Notes: generated by a model from the letters alone, not told the origin. A DNA stretch of 64,000 bases from Stutzerimonas degradans (GCF_024448505.1 NZ_JAMOHV010000004.1:186001-250000), one strand, 5' to 3'; counted from the first letter of the stretch, positions 25,195-34,827 are shown. A program made the numbers and translations.

Positions 25195-27315
25195 TTGGAT
25201 CGCACGCAACTCATCAACATGCGCAACAACCTGACGGGTGTCGGTCGCGGCAACCTCGGGGTGCCGCTGCTGTTGCTGGTGATGCTGGGCATGATGATGC
25301 TGCCCGTGCCGCCGTTCCTGCTCGACGTGCTGTTCACCTTCAACATCGCACTGTCGATCGTCGTGCTGCTGGTCAGTGTCTACGCGCTGCGGCCGCTGGA
25401 TTTCGCGGTGTTCCCGACCATCCTGCTGGTGGCGACCTTGCTGCGTCTGGCGTTGAACGTCGCATCCACCCGGGTGGTGCTGATTCACGGCCACGAAGGC
25501 GGCGCGTCGGCCGGTCACGTGATCGAAGCCTTCGGCAACGTGGTGATCGGCGGCAACTACGTGGTCGGTATCGTGGTGTTCGCGATCCTGATGATCATCA
25601 ACTTCGTGGTGGTCACCAAGGGCGCCGGGCGGATTTCCGAGGTGAGCGCGCGCTTCACCCTCGACGCGATGCCCGGCAAGCAGATGGCGATCGATGCCGA
25701 CCTCAACGCCGGGCTGATCGATCAGGCCGAGGCGAAAAAGCGCCGGGTCGAGGTGGCTTCCGAAGCGGACTTCTACGGCTCGATGGACGGTGCCAGCAAG
25801 TTCGTGCGCGGCGACGCCATCGCCGGCCTGCTGATCCTCTTCATCAATCTGCTCGGCGGCATGGGCATCGGCATGGCGCAGCACGGCCTGAGCTTCGCTG
25901 AAGCCGGCAAGGTCTACGCGCTGCTGACCATCGGTGACGGTCTGGTGGCGCAGATCCCCTCGCTGCTGCTGTCCACCGCGGCGGCGATCATGGTGACGCG
26001 GGTCACCAGCTCCGAGGACATGGGCCAGCAGGTCAACCGGCAGATGTTCGCCTCGCCCAAGGCGCTGGCGGTATCGGCCGCGATCATGATCGCGATGGGC
26101 CTGGTGCCGGGCATGCCGCACCTGTCATTCCTCGGCCTCGGTGCGCTCGCCGCCGGTGGCGCCTACTGGATCTGGTATCGGCAGAAGCGCGTCAAGCAGC
26201 ACGCCGAGCAGGAAGTGCAGAAGCAGCAGGAGCTGCTGCCAGCGCAGCGCGCGGCGGAAACCAAGGAGCTGGGCTGGGATGATGTCACGCCCGTGGACAT
26301 GGTCGGTCTGGAGGTTGGCTACCGGCTGATTCCGCTGGTCGATCGCAACCAGGGTGGCCAGCTGCTGGCGCGGATCAAGGGCGTGCGCAAGAAGCTGTCG
26401 CAGGACCTGGGCTTCCTCATGCCGTCGGTGCATATCCGCGACAACCTCGATCTGCTGCCCAATGCCTATCGCCTGACGCTGATGGGCGTCAGCCTGGCCG
26501 AGGCGGAGGTCTACCCGGATCGCGAGCTGGCGATCAACCCGGGCCAGGTGTTCGGGCCGCTCAACGGCATCGCGGCCAAGGACCCGGCGTTTGGGCTGGA
26601 TGCGGTGTGGATCGAGGGCAGCCAGCGCGACCAGGCGCAGTCGCTCGGCTATACCGTGGTGGATGCCAGTACCGTGGTTGCCACCCACCTCAATCAGGTG
26701 TTGTACAAGCACGCGCATGAACTGCTTGGCCATGAGGAGGTCCAGCAGTTGCTGCAATTGCTCGCGCGCAGCTCGCCCAAGCTGGCCGAGGAGCTGGTGC
26801 CGGGCATGCTGTCGCTGTCCACGCTGCTCAAGGTGTTGCAGGCGCTGCTGCAGGAGCAGGTACCGGTGCGTGACATCCGCACCATCGCCGAAGCCATCGC
26901 CAATGTCGCCACTAAGAGTCAAGATCCCGCCGCGATGGTGGCGGCAGTGCGCGTCGCGCTTTCTCGCGCAATCGTGCAGAACGTTGTGGGACTAGAGCCG
27001 GAGCTGCCTGTGATCACGCTGGAACCGCGATTGGAACAGATCTTGCTCAATAGCCTGCAGAAGGCCGGACAGGGTGCCGAAGATGGCATCCTGCTGGAGC
27101 CGGGAATGGCAGAGAAGTTGCAAAGGTCGCTGGTAGAAGCGGCGCAGCGCCAGGAAATGCTCGGTAAGCCGGCGATCCTCCTGGTGGCCGGACCGGTTCG
27201 CGCGATGTTGTCCCGCTTCGCCCGGCTGGCCGTACAGAACATGCATGTACTGGCCTACCAGGAAATTCCGGACAACAAGCAGGTCACCATCGTTGCGACG
27301 GTGGGTCAGAATTAA
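25195..27315 (+). CDS. flhA: Flagellar export gate protein FlhA
   Basis: The largest export-gate subunit, a nonameric ring that receives substrates and uses proton motive force. The 706-residue product has about eight transmembrane segments in the first 330 residues, with the family motifs DVLFTFNIALSIVVLLVSVY and RFTLDAMPGKQMAIDADLNAG. A large cytoplasmic domain follows. The start is TTG: it gives MDRTQLINMRNNLTGVGRGN, which matches the recalled Pseudomonas FlhA N-terminus, and a ggggg stretch lies just upstream. Next gene is flhF. Confidence 0.97.
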   Translation: MDRTQLINMRNNLTGVGRGNLGVPLLLLVMLGMMMLPVPPFLLDVLFTFNIALSIVVLLVSVYALRPLDFAVFPTILLVATLLRLALNVASTRVVLIHGHEGGASAGHVIEAFGNVVIGGNYVVGIVVFAILMIINFVVVTKGAGRISEVSARFTLDAMPGKQMAIDADLNAGLIDQAEAKKRRVEVASEADFYGSMDGASKFVRGDAIAGLLILFINLLGGMGIGMAQHGLSFAEAGKVYALLTIGDGLVAQIPSLLLSTAAAIMVTRVTSSEDMGQQVNRQMFASPKALAVSAAIMIAMGLVPGMPHLSFLGLGALAAGGAYWIWYRQKRVKQHAEQEVQKQQELLPAQRAAETKELGWDDVTPVDMVGLEVGYRLIPLVDRNQGGQLLARIKGVRKKLSQDLGFLMPSVHIRDNLDLLPNAYRLTLMGVSLAEAEVYPDRELAINPGQVFGPLNGIAAKDPAFGLDAVWIEGSQRDQAQSLGYTVVDASTVVATHLNQVLYKHAHELLGHEEVQQLLQLLARSSPKLAEELVPGMLSLSTLLKVLQALLQEQVPVRDIRTIAEAIANVATKSQDPAAMVAAVRVALSRAIVQNVVGLEPELPVITLEPRLEQILLNSLQKAGQGAEDGILLEPGMAEKLQRSLVEAAQRQEMLGKPAILLVAGPVRAMLSRFARLAVQNMHVLAYQEIPDNKQVTIVATVGQN

Positions 27316-27330
27316 TCGAGGGTGCAGGCC

Positions 27331-28605
27331 ATGCAGGTCAAACGTTTCTTCGCCGCCGATATGCGCATCGCCATGAAGATGGTGCGCGACGAGCTGGGCG
27401 CCGATGCCGTGATCATCGGCAATCGCCGGGTCGCCGGCGGTGTCGAGCTGACTGCCGTGCTCGATTACCCGATGCAGGCCGCGCCGGAAGCGAACAAGCC
27501 CAACCCCGTGCTGGAAGCCGAGCTGCGCAAGACGCAGGCGCGCATCGCCTCGGCGCATGCCGAACTGAGCGCGCCGAGCCGCGTGAAGGCGGGCCAGGAC
27601 CGTCAACTGCTTGACGAGCAGCCGGCCGCCGCGCCGCAGCCCGCTGCCAGTGCGCCGGTCGATACGCGCGCCTTCGAGAGCATGTGCACCGAACTGCAAG
27701 GCCTGCGTGAGCTGATCGAAGTGCAGCTCGGCTCCATCGCCTGGGGCCAGGAGCAGAGCCGACGGCCGCAGCAGGCCGGACTCTGGCGCCGCCTGCAGCG
27801 TCTCGGCCTGCCGGCAGAACTGTCGCGCAGCCTGCTGGAAAAGGTCGCCACCATCGCCGATCAACGTCAGGCCTGGCGCATGCTGCTGGCGCACCTGGCG
27901 CAGGCGATCAAGGTCACCAAGCACGAACCGCTGGAAGAGGGCGGGGTAATCGCCTTGGTGGGACCGGCCGGTGTCGGCAAGACCACCACGCTGGCCAAGC
28001 TGGCGGCCCGTTACGTATTGAAGTACGGCGCGCAGAACATTGCGCTGGCGAGCATGGATAACTACCGCATCGGCGCGCAGGAGCAGCTCAAGACGCTCGG
28101 TCGTATTCTCGATGTGCCGGTGGTGCAGATCGACCCGTCGCAGCCGCTGGGCAAGACGCTGGCGCCGCTGGCGCGCAAGCGCGTGATCCTGATCGACACG
28201 GCCGGGCTGCCGGCGAGCGATCCGACACTGCGCATGCAGCTCGAAGCGCTGTCCGATCGTGGCGTGAAATCGAAGAACTACCTGGTGCTGGCCGCCACCA
28301 GCCAGAGCCAGGTGCTCAAGGCGGCGTGGCACAACTATCGTCGCTGCGGCCTGGCCGGTTGCATCCTGACCAAGCTCGACGAGGCCGGCTCGCTCGGCGA
28401 CGTGCTCGGACTAACGATCAGCCAGCACCTGCCGATAGCCTACCTCGCCGACGGGCCGCGTATTCCCGATGACCTGCACCTGCCGCGCAGTCATCAGCTG
28501 GTCAGTCGGGCGGTGAGCCTGCAATCTGGCGAGGAGCCGAGCGAGGAAACGATGGCCGATATGTTCGCCGGCCTGTACAACGAATCATCGCGGCGAGCGG
28601 GCTGA
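27331..28605 (+). CDS. flhF: SRP-type GTPase FlhF, polar flagellum placement
   Basis: FlhF recruits early flagellar components to the cell pole. The 424-residue protein begins MQVKRFFAADMRIAMKMVRD, the usual N-terminus, which supports the ATG at 27331 over a GTG nine bases upstream. A variable middle is followed by the NG domain with G1 VGPAGVGKTTTLAKLAARY, G3-like LIDTAGLPASD and ILTKLDEAGSLG (G4). It sits between flhA and fleN, its known antagonist in flagellar number control. Confidence 0.97.
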   Translation: MQVKRFFAADMRIAMKMVRDELGADAVIIGNRRVAGGVELTAVLDYPMQAAPEANKPNPVLEAELRKTQARIASAHAELSAPSRVKAGQDRQLLDEQPAAAPQPAASAPVDTRAFESMCTELQGLRELIEVQLGSIAWGQEQSRRPQQAGLWRRLQRLGLPAELSRSLLEKVATIADQRQAWRMLLAHLAQAIKVTKHEPLEEGGVIALVGPAGVGKTTTLAKLAARYVLKYGAQNIALASMDNYRIGAQEQLKTLGRILDVPVVQIDPSQPLGKTLAPLARKRVILIDTAGLPASDPTLRMQLEALSDRGVKSKNYLVLAATSQSQVLKAAWHNYRRCGLAGCILTKLDEAGSLGDVLGLTISQHLPIAYLADGPRIPDDLHLPRSHQLVSRAVSLQSGEEPSEETMADMFAGLYNESSRRAG

Positions 28606-28695
28606 AGCGGCAGTGCGTTACTCGGATAAACCTGATGCATTCGAGCTGAATGCATCGCCGGCCTTGCAGGCCGAGCAACATATAGGCGTTTGAAC

Positions 28696-29520
28696 ATGGG
28701 TATGCATCCCGTACAGGTGATTGCGGTGACCGGCGGCAAGGGTGGCGTCGGCAAGACCAACGTGTCGGTCAATCTGGCACTGGCGCTGGCCGAACTCGGC
28801 CGGCGGGTGGTGCTGCTTGACGCCGACCTCGGGCTGGCCAATGTCGACGTGCTGCTGGGGCTGACTACCAAGCGCACGCTTGCCGACGTGATCGCCGGTG
28901 AATGCGACCTGCGCGACGTGCTCATCCAGGGGCCGGGCGGCATCCGCATCGTGCCGGCGGCATCCGGCACGCAGAGCATGGTGCAGCTGTCCTCGCTGCA
29001 GCACGCCGGCCTGATCCAGGCGTTCAGCGAGATCGAGGATCTCGACGTACTGATCATCGACACCGCCGCCGGTATCGGCGAGGCGGTGATCAGCTTCGTG
29101 CGCGCCGCGCACGAGGTGCTGCTGGTGGTCACCGACGAGCCGACCTCGATCACCGACGCCTATGCGCTGATCAAGCTGCTCAACCGTGATTACGGCATCA
29201 ACCGCTTCCGCGTGCTGGCCAACATGGCGCACGCGCCGCAGGAAGGGCGCAACCTGTTCGCCAAGCTGACCAAGGTCACCGAGCGCTTCCTCGATGTCGC
29301 ACTGCAGTATGTCGGCGCGATTCCCTACGACGAAACCGTGCGCAAGGCCGTACAGAAGCAGCGTGCAGTCTACGAGGCCTATCCGCGGTCGAAATGCGCA
29401 TTGGCTTTCAAGGCCATCGCGCAGAAGGTCGACACCTGGCCGCTGCCGGCCACGCCGCGCGGGCATCTTGAATTCTTCGTCGAGCGCCTGATCAGGCCTG
29501 CGAACGACACTCACGAATGA
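28696..29520 (+). CDS. fleN: Flagellar number regulator FleN (FlhG/MinD-type ATPase)
   Basis: FleN limits flagellar number by binding FleQ and countering FlhF; it also modifies FleQ responses to c-di-GMP. The 274-residue ATPase has the deviant Walker A motif VTGGKGGVGKTNVSVNLALA, a switch region LLDADLGLANVDVLLG and Walker B VLIIDTAAGIGEAV. The start at 28696 follows the recalled family N-terminus (MHPVQVIAVTGGKGG soon after); ribosome-site evidence is weak. It overlaps fliA by four bases. Confidence 0.96.
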   Translation: MGMHPVQVIAVTGGKGGVGKTNVSVNLALALAELGRRVVLLDADLGLANVDVLLGLTTKRTLADVIAGECDLRDVLIQGPGGIRIVPAASGTQSMVQLSSLQHAGLIQAFSEIEDLDVLIIDTAAGIGEAVISFVRAAHEVLLVVTDEPTSITDAYALIKLLNRDYGINRFRVLANMAHAPQEGRNLFAKLTKVTERFLDVALQYVGAIPYDETVRKAVQKQRAVYEAYPRSKCALAFKAIAQKVDTWPLPATPRGHLEFFVERLIRPANDTHE

Positions 29521-30263
29521 CGGCTGCTGGATTCGCTATGTATTACAGCAAGGCTCAGGCGAAGGATGCCCAGCATCGTTTGATCGACCAGTATGCGCCG
29601 CTGGTCAAGCGCATTGCCTACCACCTGCTCGCACGCCTGCCGGCCAGCGTCCAGGTCGACGACCTGATCCAGGCAGGGATGATCGGCCTGCTGGAGGCAG
29701 CGAAGAAGTACGACGCCGGCAAGGGCGCCAGCTTCGAAACCTACGCCGGTATCCGCATCCGCGGCACCATGCTCGACGAGGTGCGCAAGGGCGACTGGGC
29801 GCCACGCTCGGTGCATCGCAACTCGCGCATGGTCAGCGAGGCGATTCGCGCCATCGAAGCGAAAACCGGACGTGACGCTAAAGATCACGAGGTTGCGGCC
29901 GAACTTAAGCTCAGCCTCGATGAGTACTACGGCATTCTCGGCGATACCCTGGGCAGCCGCCTGTTCAGCTTCGACGACCTGTTGCAGGACGGCGAACATG
30001 GCGAGTTGCACGACGATGCCGCCAGCACTCATTCCGAGCCGTTTCGCGATCTTGAGGACGAGCGTTTCCAGCAGGCGCTGGCCGATGCCATCACCAACCT
30101 GCCCGAACGCGAAAAGCTGGTGCTGTCGCTGTACTACGACGAAGAGTTGAATTTGAAGGAAATCGGTCAGGTGCTCGGGGTCAGCGAGTCGCGGGTCAGT
30201 CAGCTGCATAGCCAGTGCGCCGCCCGTCTGCGTGCCCGCCTCGGCGAATGGCGGGCGAGCTGA
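29517..30263 (+). CDS. fliA: RNA polymerase sigma28 factor FliA
   Basis: Directs transcription of late flagellar and chemotaxis genes until sequestered by FlgM, which is not encoded here. The 248-residue product has region 2 ([20 protein letters not shown], then [20 protein letters not shown]), region 3 ([16 protein letters not shown]) and region 4 with the [23 protein letters not shown]. The ATG overlapping the fleN stop gives the usual MTAA start. Consistent with its presence, a consensus sigma28 promoter occurs at 49168. Confidence 0.97.
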   Translation: MTAAGFAMYYSKAQAKDAQHRLIDQYAPLVKRIAYHLLARLPASVQVDDLIQAGMIGLLEAAKKYDAGKGASFETYAGIRIRGTMLDEVRKGDWAPRSVHRNSRMVSEAIRAIEAKTGRDAKDHEVAAELKLSLDEYYGILGDTLGSRLFSFDDLLQDGEHGELHDDAASTHSEPFRDLEDERFQQALADAITNLPEREKLVLSLYYDEELNLKEIGQVLGVSESRVSQLHSQCAARLRARLGEWRAS

Positions 30264-30324
30264 CCGGTACCCTCACTGCGAGACGTGCTCGGTTGCCGAG
30301 ATTTTGGGATTTACGGAGGTCGAC

Positions 30325-30711
30325 TTGGACAAGAACATGAAAATCCTCATCGTCGATGACTTCTCGACGATGAGACGAATCATCAAGAACCTCCTGCGAG
30401 ACCTGGGGTTCACCAACACCGCCGAGGCCGACGACGGCACCACTGCGTTGCCGATGCTCAAGAGCGGCAGCTTCGATTTCCTCGTCACCGACTGGAACAT
30501 GCCGGGCATGAGCGGCATCGACCTGCTGCGCCACGTGCGTGCCGACGAGCGCCTCAAGCACCTGCCGGTGCTGATGGTGACGGCCGAAGCCAAGCGCGAT
30601 CAGATCATCGAAGCGGCCCAGGCCGGCGTTAACGGTTACGTCGTCAAGCCTTTCACTGCCCAGGTGCTCAAGGAGAAGATCGAAAAGATCTTCGAGCGCG
30701 TCAACGGCTGA
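30325..30711 (+). CDS. cheY: Chemotaxis response regulator CheY
   Basis: Phosphorylated CheY binds FliM and switches motor rotation. Receiver motifs are complete: acidic pair VDDFSTMRR, phospho-acceptor in [10 protein letters not shown] (Asp56), Thr in VTAEAK and Lys in VVKPFTAQ. The start is uncertain. A strong GGAGG at 30315-30319 is five bases from a TTG at 30325 (giving [12 protein letters not shown]), but seventeen from the ATG at 30337 (MKILIVDD). I chose the TTG, which gives 128 residues, close to the 129 of E. coli CheY. cheZ follows after 23 bases. Confidence 0.95.
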   Translation: MDKNMKILIVDDFSTMRRIIKNLLRDLGFTNTAEADDGTTALPMLKSGSFDFLVTDWNMPGMSGIDLLRHVRADERLKHLPVLMVTAEAKRDQIIEAAQAGVNGYVVKPFTAQVLKEKIEKIFERVNG

Positions 30712-30734
30712 AGCAGTAACGCCGCGAGGGCACT

Positions 30735-31529
30735 ATGACGCAAGCAGACCAACGCCTGGCGGAGTTCGAAGCGACTCTGCAGGCCAATGCACCGCAGCTG
30801 ATTGAAAGCCTGCAGCAGGGCCGCTTCGATGAGGCGGCGCAAATGTTCAACGAGCTCAACCAGGCCCGTAATCAGGGGCTCTATCAAGAGGTTGGCAAGC
30901 TCACCCGCGAACTGCACAACGCGATCGTCAAGCTCGAGATGGACACCTGCGCCACGGGCGGGGATCCGTCGCCGATAACCGATGCGACCGACCGGCTTTC
31001 CTACGTGGTGGCGATGACCGAGAAGGCCGCCAACCGCACCATGGATCTGGTCGAGGAGTCGGCGCCGCTGGTGAACTACGTAAGCTACGAAGCCCAGAGT
31101 CTGACCGCCGACTGGCAGCGCTTCATGCGCCGCGAGATGAACGCCGAGCAGTTCCGCGAGCTGGTCCGGCGCATCGACCAGTACCTGCAGCGCTCGATGA
31201 ACGATGGCAGCCAGCTGTCGCAGAACCTCAGCGAAATCATGCTGGCACAGGACTTCCAGGACCTGACCGGGCAGGTGATCAAACGCGTCACGCGGCTCAT
31301 CACCGAGCTGGAAAGCAACCTGGTCAACCTGGTGGCAATGGCCGGGCAGGTCGATCGCGTGGCCGGCATCCAGCACGACCGCGACGCGATGCGTGCCGAG
31401 CAGGAAAAGAAAAAACAAGAGAAAGAGCCTTCCAACGGTGAAGGTCCGCAGATGCATGCCGATATACGTGAGGACGTCGTATCTGGACAGGACGACGTGG
31501 ACGATCTGCTTTCGAGCCTGGGCTTTTAG
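30735..31529 (+). CDS. cheZ: Protein phosphatase CheZ
   Basis: Dephosphorylates CheY-P. The 264-residue helical protein contains the phosphatase region AQDFQDLTGQVIKRVTRLI, with the catalytic Gln in DLTGQ. Its C-terminal CheY-binding peptide is GQDDVDDLLSSLGF. A short Lys/Glu-rich linker (about 218-235) separates the four-helix bundle from that peptide. cheA follows twelve bases later. Confidence 0.95.
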   Translation: MTQADQRLAEFEATLQANAPQLIESLQQGRFDEAAQMFNELNQARNQGLYQEVGKLTRELHNAIVKLEMDTCATGGDPSPITDATDRLSYVVAMTEKAANRTMDLVEESAPLVNYVSYEAQSLTADWQRFMRREMNAEQFRELVRRIDQYLQRSMNDGSQLSQNLSEIMLAQDFQDLTGQVIKRVTRLITELESNLVNLVAMAGQVDRVAGIQHDRDAMRAEQEKKKQEKEPSNGEGPQMHADIREDVVSGQDDVDDLLSSLGF

Positions 31530-31541
31530 GGGAATTGCAAT

Positions 31542-33683
31542 ATGAGCTTCGACGCCGATGAAGAAATCCTCCAGGATTTCCTGGTAGAGGCCGGCGAGAT
31601 TCTCGAACTGTTGTCAGAGCAGTTGGTGGAGCTGGAAAGCAGCCCCGACGACATGGCGTTGCTCAATGCAATTTTTCGCGGGTTCCACACGGTCAAGGGC
31701 GGGGCGGGCTTCCTGCAGCTTAACGAGCTGGTGGAATGCTGCCACATCGCCGAGAACGTCTTCGACATCCTGCGCAAGGGCGAGCGCCGGGTGGATTCCG
31801 AGCTGATGGACGTGGTGCTGCAGGCGCTGGACGCCGTCAATGCCATGTTCAGTCAGGTTCGCGAGCGCGTCGAGCCGACCCCGGCAACCCCTGAGCTGCT
31901 GGCGGCGCTGTCGCGCCTGGCCGAGCCGGCGTCGGCGGATGCGCCCGGTGTAGCGGCAGAAGTCGCGGCGCCGGTGGTGGCGGACGATGAGTTCGAGCAG
32001 ATGCTGCAGGCTATCGATACGCCGGCCGTCGCCGAGCCCGCAACGGCGTCGAGCGATGAAATCACCGACGATGAGTTCGAGTCGCTGCTCGACCAGCTGC
32101 ACGGCAAGGGGCAGTTCAGTGCCGCGGCCGCCGAAGCGGAAACGGCAGCAGAGCCGGTAGCAGCCGCGAGCGACGAGATCACCGACGAAGAATTCGAGGC
32201 GCTGCTCGACCAGCTGCACGGCAAGGGGCAGTTCAACGAGCCTGCCGCCACGCCTGCGTCAGCACCCACGGTAGCCGAGGCCGGCGCCCCGGCGGCCGGC
32301 GACAATATCACCGACGACGAATTCGAAGCGCTGCTCGATCAGCTGCACGGCAAGGGCAAGTTCGAGCCCGAGAGCGTGGCGCCGGCCGCTGCAGTAGCGG
32401 CAGCGGCTCCGCCTGCATCGGCGGCCAAGAGCGCGCCGCGCCAGCCCGCTGCCGTGCCGAACAAGGCAGAGGCGGCACCGCGCGCAGCGGCCCCGGCCGA
32501 GAAACCGGCCAGCGACGCGGAAACCACCGTGCGGGTCGATACCGCCCGGCTCGACGAGATCATGAATATGGTCGGCGAACTGGTGCTGGTGCGAAACCGT
32601 TTGGTGCGCCTAGGCGCCAACAGCGGCGACGAGGCGATGTCCAAGGCCGTGTCCAACCTCGACGTGGTCACCGCCGATCTGCAGAGCGCGGTGATGAAGA
32701 CGCGCATGCAGCCGATCAAGAAAGTCTTCGGCCGCTTCCCGCGGCTGGTTCGCGATCTGGCGCGTAACCTGAAGAAAGAGATCAACCTGGAGCTGGTGGG
32801 CGAAGAGACCGATCTCGACAAGAACCTCGTCGAGGCGCTGGCCGATCCGCTGGTGCACCTGGTGCGCAATGCCGTCGACCACGGCATCGAGTCGCCGGAG
32901 GACCGCGAGGCCGCCGGCAAACCGCGCGTCGGACGCGTGGTGCTGTCCGCGGAGCAGGAGGGCGACCACATCCTGCTGATGATCACCGACGACGGCAAAG
33001 GGATGGACGCCAACATCCTGCGTGCCAAGGCGGTGGAGAAGGGCATGCTGGACAAGGATGCCGCCGAGCGCCTGAGTGATCTGGAGTGCTACAACCTGAT
33101 CTTCGCGCCCGGTTTCTCGACCAAGACCGAGATTTCCGACGTGTCCGGCCGTGGCGTCGGCATGGACGTGGTCAAGACCAAGATTTCCCAGCTCAACGGC
33201 ACGGTCAACGTGTTCTCCACCAAGGGCCAGGGCTCGCGGGTGGTGATCAAGGTGCCGCTGACCCTGGCGATCATGCCGACGCTGATGGTCATGCTCGGCA
33301 ACCAGGCATTCGCTTTCCCGCTGGTCAACGTCAACGAGATCTTCCACCTCGACCTGTCGCGCACCAATGTGGTGGACGGCCAGGAGGTGGTCATCGTCCG
33401 CGACAAGGCACTGCCGCTGTTCTATCTCAAGCGCTGGCTGGTGCAGGGCGCCGAGCAGGACGAGCAGCGTGAGGGGCACGTGGTCATTCTCAGCGTCGGC
33501 AACCAGAGCATCGGCTTCGTCGTCGACCAGCTGGTGGGTCAGGAAGAGGTGGTGATCAAGCCGCTCGGCAAGATGCTGCAGGGTACGCCCGGCATGTCCG
33601 GCGCGACCATTACCGGCGATGGCCGCATCGCCCTGATCCTCGATGTTCCCAGCATGCTCAAGCGCTACGCGCGTCGGGTGTGA
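31542..33683 (+). CDS. cheA: Chemotaxis histidine kinase CheA
   Basis: Autophosphorylates in response to chemoreceptors and phosphorylates CheY and CheB. The 713-residue protein has the P1 Hpt domain with His49 (FRGFHTVKGGAGF), the P3 dimerisation region with TARLDEIMNMVGELVLVRN, and the P4 kinase with HLVRNAVDHGIESP, DDGKGMD and GRGVGMDVV. A C-terminal CheW-like P5 domain completes it. The usual P2 domain is replaced by an Ala/Pro-rich linker (about 110-330) carrying three near-identical 21-residue repeats. Confidence 0.97.
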   Translation: MSFDADEEILQDFLVEAGEILELLSEQLVELESSPDDMALLNAIFRGFHTVKGGAGFLQLNELVECCHIAENVFDILRKGERRVDSELMDVVLQALDAVNAMFSQVRERVEPTPATPELLAALSRLAEPASADAPGVAAEVAAPVVADDEFEQMLQAIDTPAVAEPATASSDEITDDEFESLLDQLHGKGQFSAAAAEAETAAEPVAAASDEITDEEFEALLDQLHGKGQFNEPAATPASAPTVAEAGAPAAGDNITDDEFEALLDQLHGKGKFEPESVAPAAAVAAAAPPASAAKSAPRQPAAVPNKAEAAPRAAAPAEKPASDAETTVRVDTARLDEIMNMVGELVLVRNRLVRLGANSGDEAMSKAVSNLDVVTADLQSAVMKTRMQPIKKVFGRFPRLVRDLARNLKKEINLELVGEETDLDKNLVEALADPLVHLVRNAVDHGIESPEDREAAGKPRVGRVVLSAEQEGDHILLMITDDGKGMDANILRAKAVEKGMLDKDAAERLSDLECYNLIFAPGFSTKTEISDVSGRGVGMDVVKTKISQLNGTVNVFSTKGQGSRVVIKVPLTLAIMPTLMVMLGNQAFAFPLVNVNEIFHLDLSRTNVVDGQEVVIVRDKALPLFYLKRWLVQGAEQDEQREGHVVILSVGNQSIGFVVDQLVGQEEVVIKPLGKMLQGTPGMSGATITGDGRIALILDVPSMLKRYARRV
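32055..32117 (+). repeat. CheA linker repeat 1
   Basis: Encodes DEITDDEFESLLDQLHGKGQ plus Phe, residues 172-192 of CheA. First of three in-frame copies; an earlier degenerate copy (DDEFEQMLQAID, residues 148-159) precedes it. Confidence 0.9.
32172..32234 (+). repeat. CheA linker repeat 2
   Basis: Encodes DEITDEEFEALLDQLHGKGQ plus Phe, residues 211-231. Differs from repeat 1 at two residues. The DNA copies are also closely alike, suggesting duplication rather than convergence. Confidence 0.9.
32301..32363 (+). repeat. CheA linker repeat 3
   Basis: Encodes DNITDDEFEALLDQLHGKGK plus Phe, residues 254-274. Separated from repeat 2 by a Pro/Ala-rich spacer of 22 residues. Confidence 0.9.
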
Positions 33684-33729
33684 CAGACCGGCAGGGGTCG
33701 TGACGGGCCACTGCCGCTAGGAGTGTTTT

Positions 33730-34827
33730 ATGGCAGTCAAGGTCCTGGTGGTCGACGATTCGGGGTTCTTCCGCCGGCGTGTCTCGGAGATCCTCGCCTC
33801 GGATCCCGGTATCCAGGTGGTCGGCACCGCCACCAACGGTCGCGAGGCCATCGATCAGGTACTGGCGCTCAAGCCGGATGTTGTCACCATGGACTATGAA
33901 ATGCCCATGATGGACGGCATTACCGCCGTGCGGCAGATCATGCAGCGCTGTCCCACGCCGGTGCTGATGTTCTCGTCGCTGACTCACGAAGGCGCCCGGG
34001 TCACGCTCGATGCGCTCGACGCCGGCGCGGTGGACTATCTGCCGAAGAACTTCGAGGATGTCTCGCGTAACCCGGAGAAGGTCAAGCAACTGCTGTGCGA
34101 GAAGATCCATACCGTCTCGCGCAGTAACCGGCGCTACGGCAGCTGGAGCGGTACGGCAGCGCCCGCACCGACCCCGGTCGCCCGCAGCACGCCGCTGACG
34201 ACCGGGGCCGTGTCACCGCGCGCCAGCACCTCTGCGGCGCCCGTCGCCGCGGCACCCAAACGCAAGGCCTACAAGCTGGTCGCCATCGGCACCTCGACCG
34301 GCGGCCCGGTGGCGCTGCAGCGGGTGCTGACCCAGTTGCCAGCCAGTTTCCCGGCGCCGATCGTGCTGATCCAGCACATGCCGGCGGCGTTCACCAAGGC
34401 CTTCGCCGAGCGCCTCGACAAGCTCTGCAAGATTCGCGTCAAAGAAGCCGAGGACGGCGATTTGCTGCGCCCCGGGCTTGCGCTGCTGGCGCCGGGCGGC
34501 AAGCAGATGATGATCGACGGACGCGGGGCGGTGCGCATCCTGCCCGGCGATGAACGACTGAACTACAAGCCGTGCGTGGACATCACCTTCGGCTCGGCGG
34601 CCAAGTCTTTTCACGACAAGGTGCTGGCGGTGGTGCTCACCGGCATGGGCGCCGATGGCCGCGAGGGTGCGCGCCTGCTCAAGCAGAGCGGCAGTCAGGT
34701 GTGGGCGCAGGACGAGGCCAGCTGCGTGATCTATGGCATGCCGATGGCGGTGGTTAAGGCGAATCTCAGCGACGCCGTCTACAGCCTGGACGATATCGGT
34801 CGCCATCTCACCGAGGCGTGCATCTAG
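33730..34827 (+). CDS. cheB: Chemoreceptor methylesterase/glutamine deamidase CheB
   Basis: Removes methyl groups from chemoreceptors for adaptation. The 365-residue product has an N-terminal receiver with acidic pair VVDDSGFFRRR and phospho-acceptor Asp55 (TMDYEMPMMDG), and a Pro/Ala/Ser linker (about 140-175). The esterase domain has catalytic Ser in GTSTGGPVALQRVL, His in IQHMPAAFT and Asp in TGMGADGREGARLL. It abuts motC with no gap. No cheR is in the window. Confidence 0.97.
   Translation: MAVKVLVVDDSGFFRRRVSEILASDPGIQVVGTATNGREAIDQVLALKPDVVTMDYEMPMMDGITAVRQIMQRCPTPVLMFSSLTHEGARVTLDALDAGAVDYLPKNFEDVSRNPEKVKQLLCEKIHTVSRSNRRYGSWSGTAAPAPTPVARSTPLTTGAVSPRASTSAAPVAAAPKRKAYKLVAIGTSTGGPVALQRVLTQLPASFPAPIVLIQHMPAAFTKAFAERLDKLCKIRVKEAEDGDLLRPGLALLAPGGKQMMIDGRGAVRILPGDERLNYKPCVDITFGSAAKSFHDKVLAVVLTGMGADGREGARLLKQSGSQVWAQDEASCVIYGMPMAVVKANLSDAVYSLDDIGRHLTEACI

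Noticed and set aside
31439-31465. Sigma28-like TGAA-N15-GCCGATAT inside the end of cheZ
   Set aside because: Two mismatches and fully inside coding sequence; cheA is twelve bases from cheZ and does not need it. Left as chance unless a transcript start is found.
31542-33683. CheA repeats considered as a CRISPR-like or mobile repeat
   Set aside because: They are in-frame protein repeats within an intact gene, with spacers encoding low-complexity linker.
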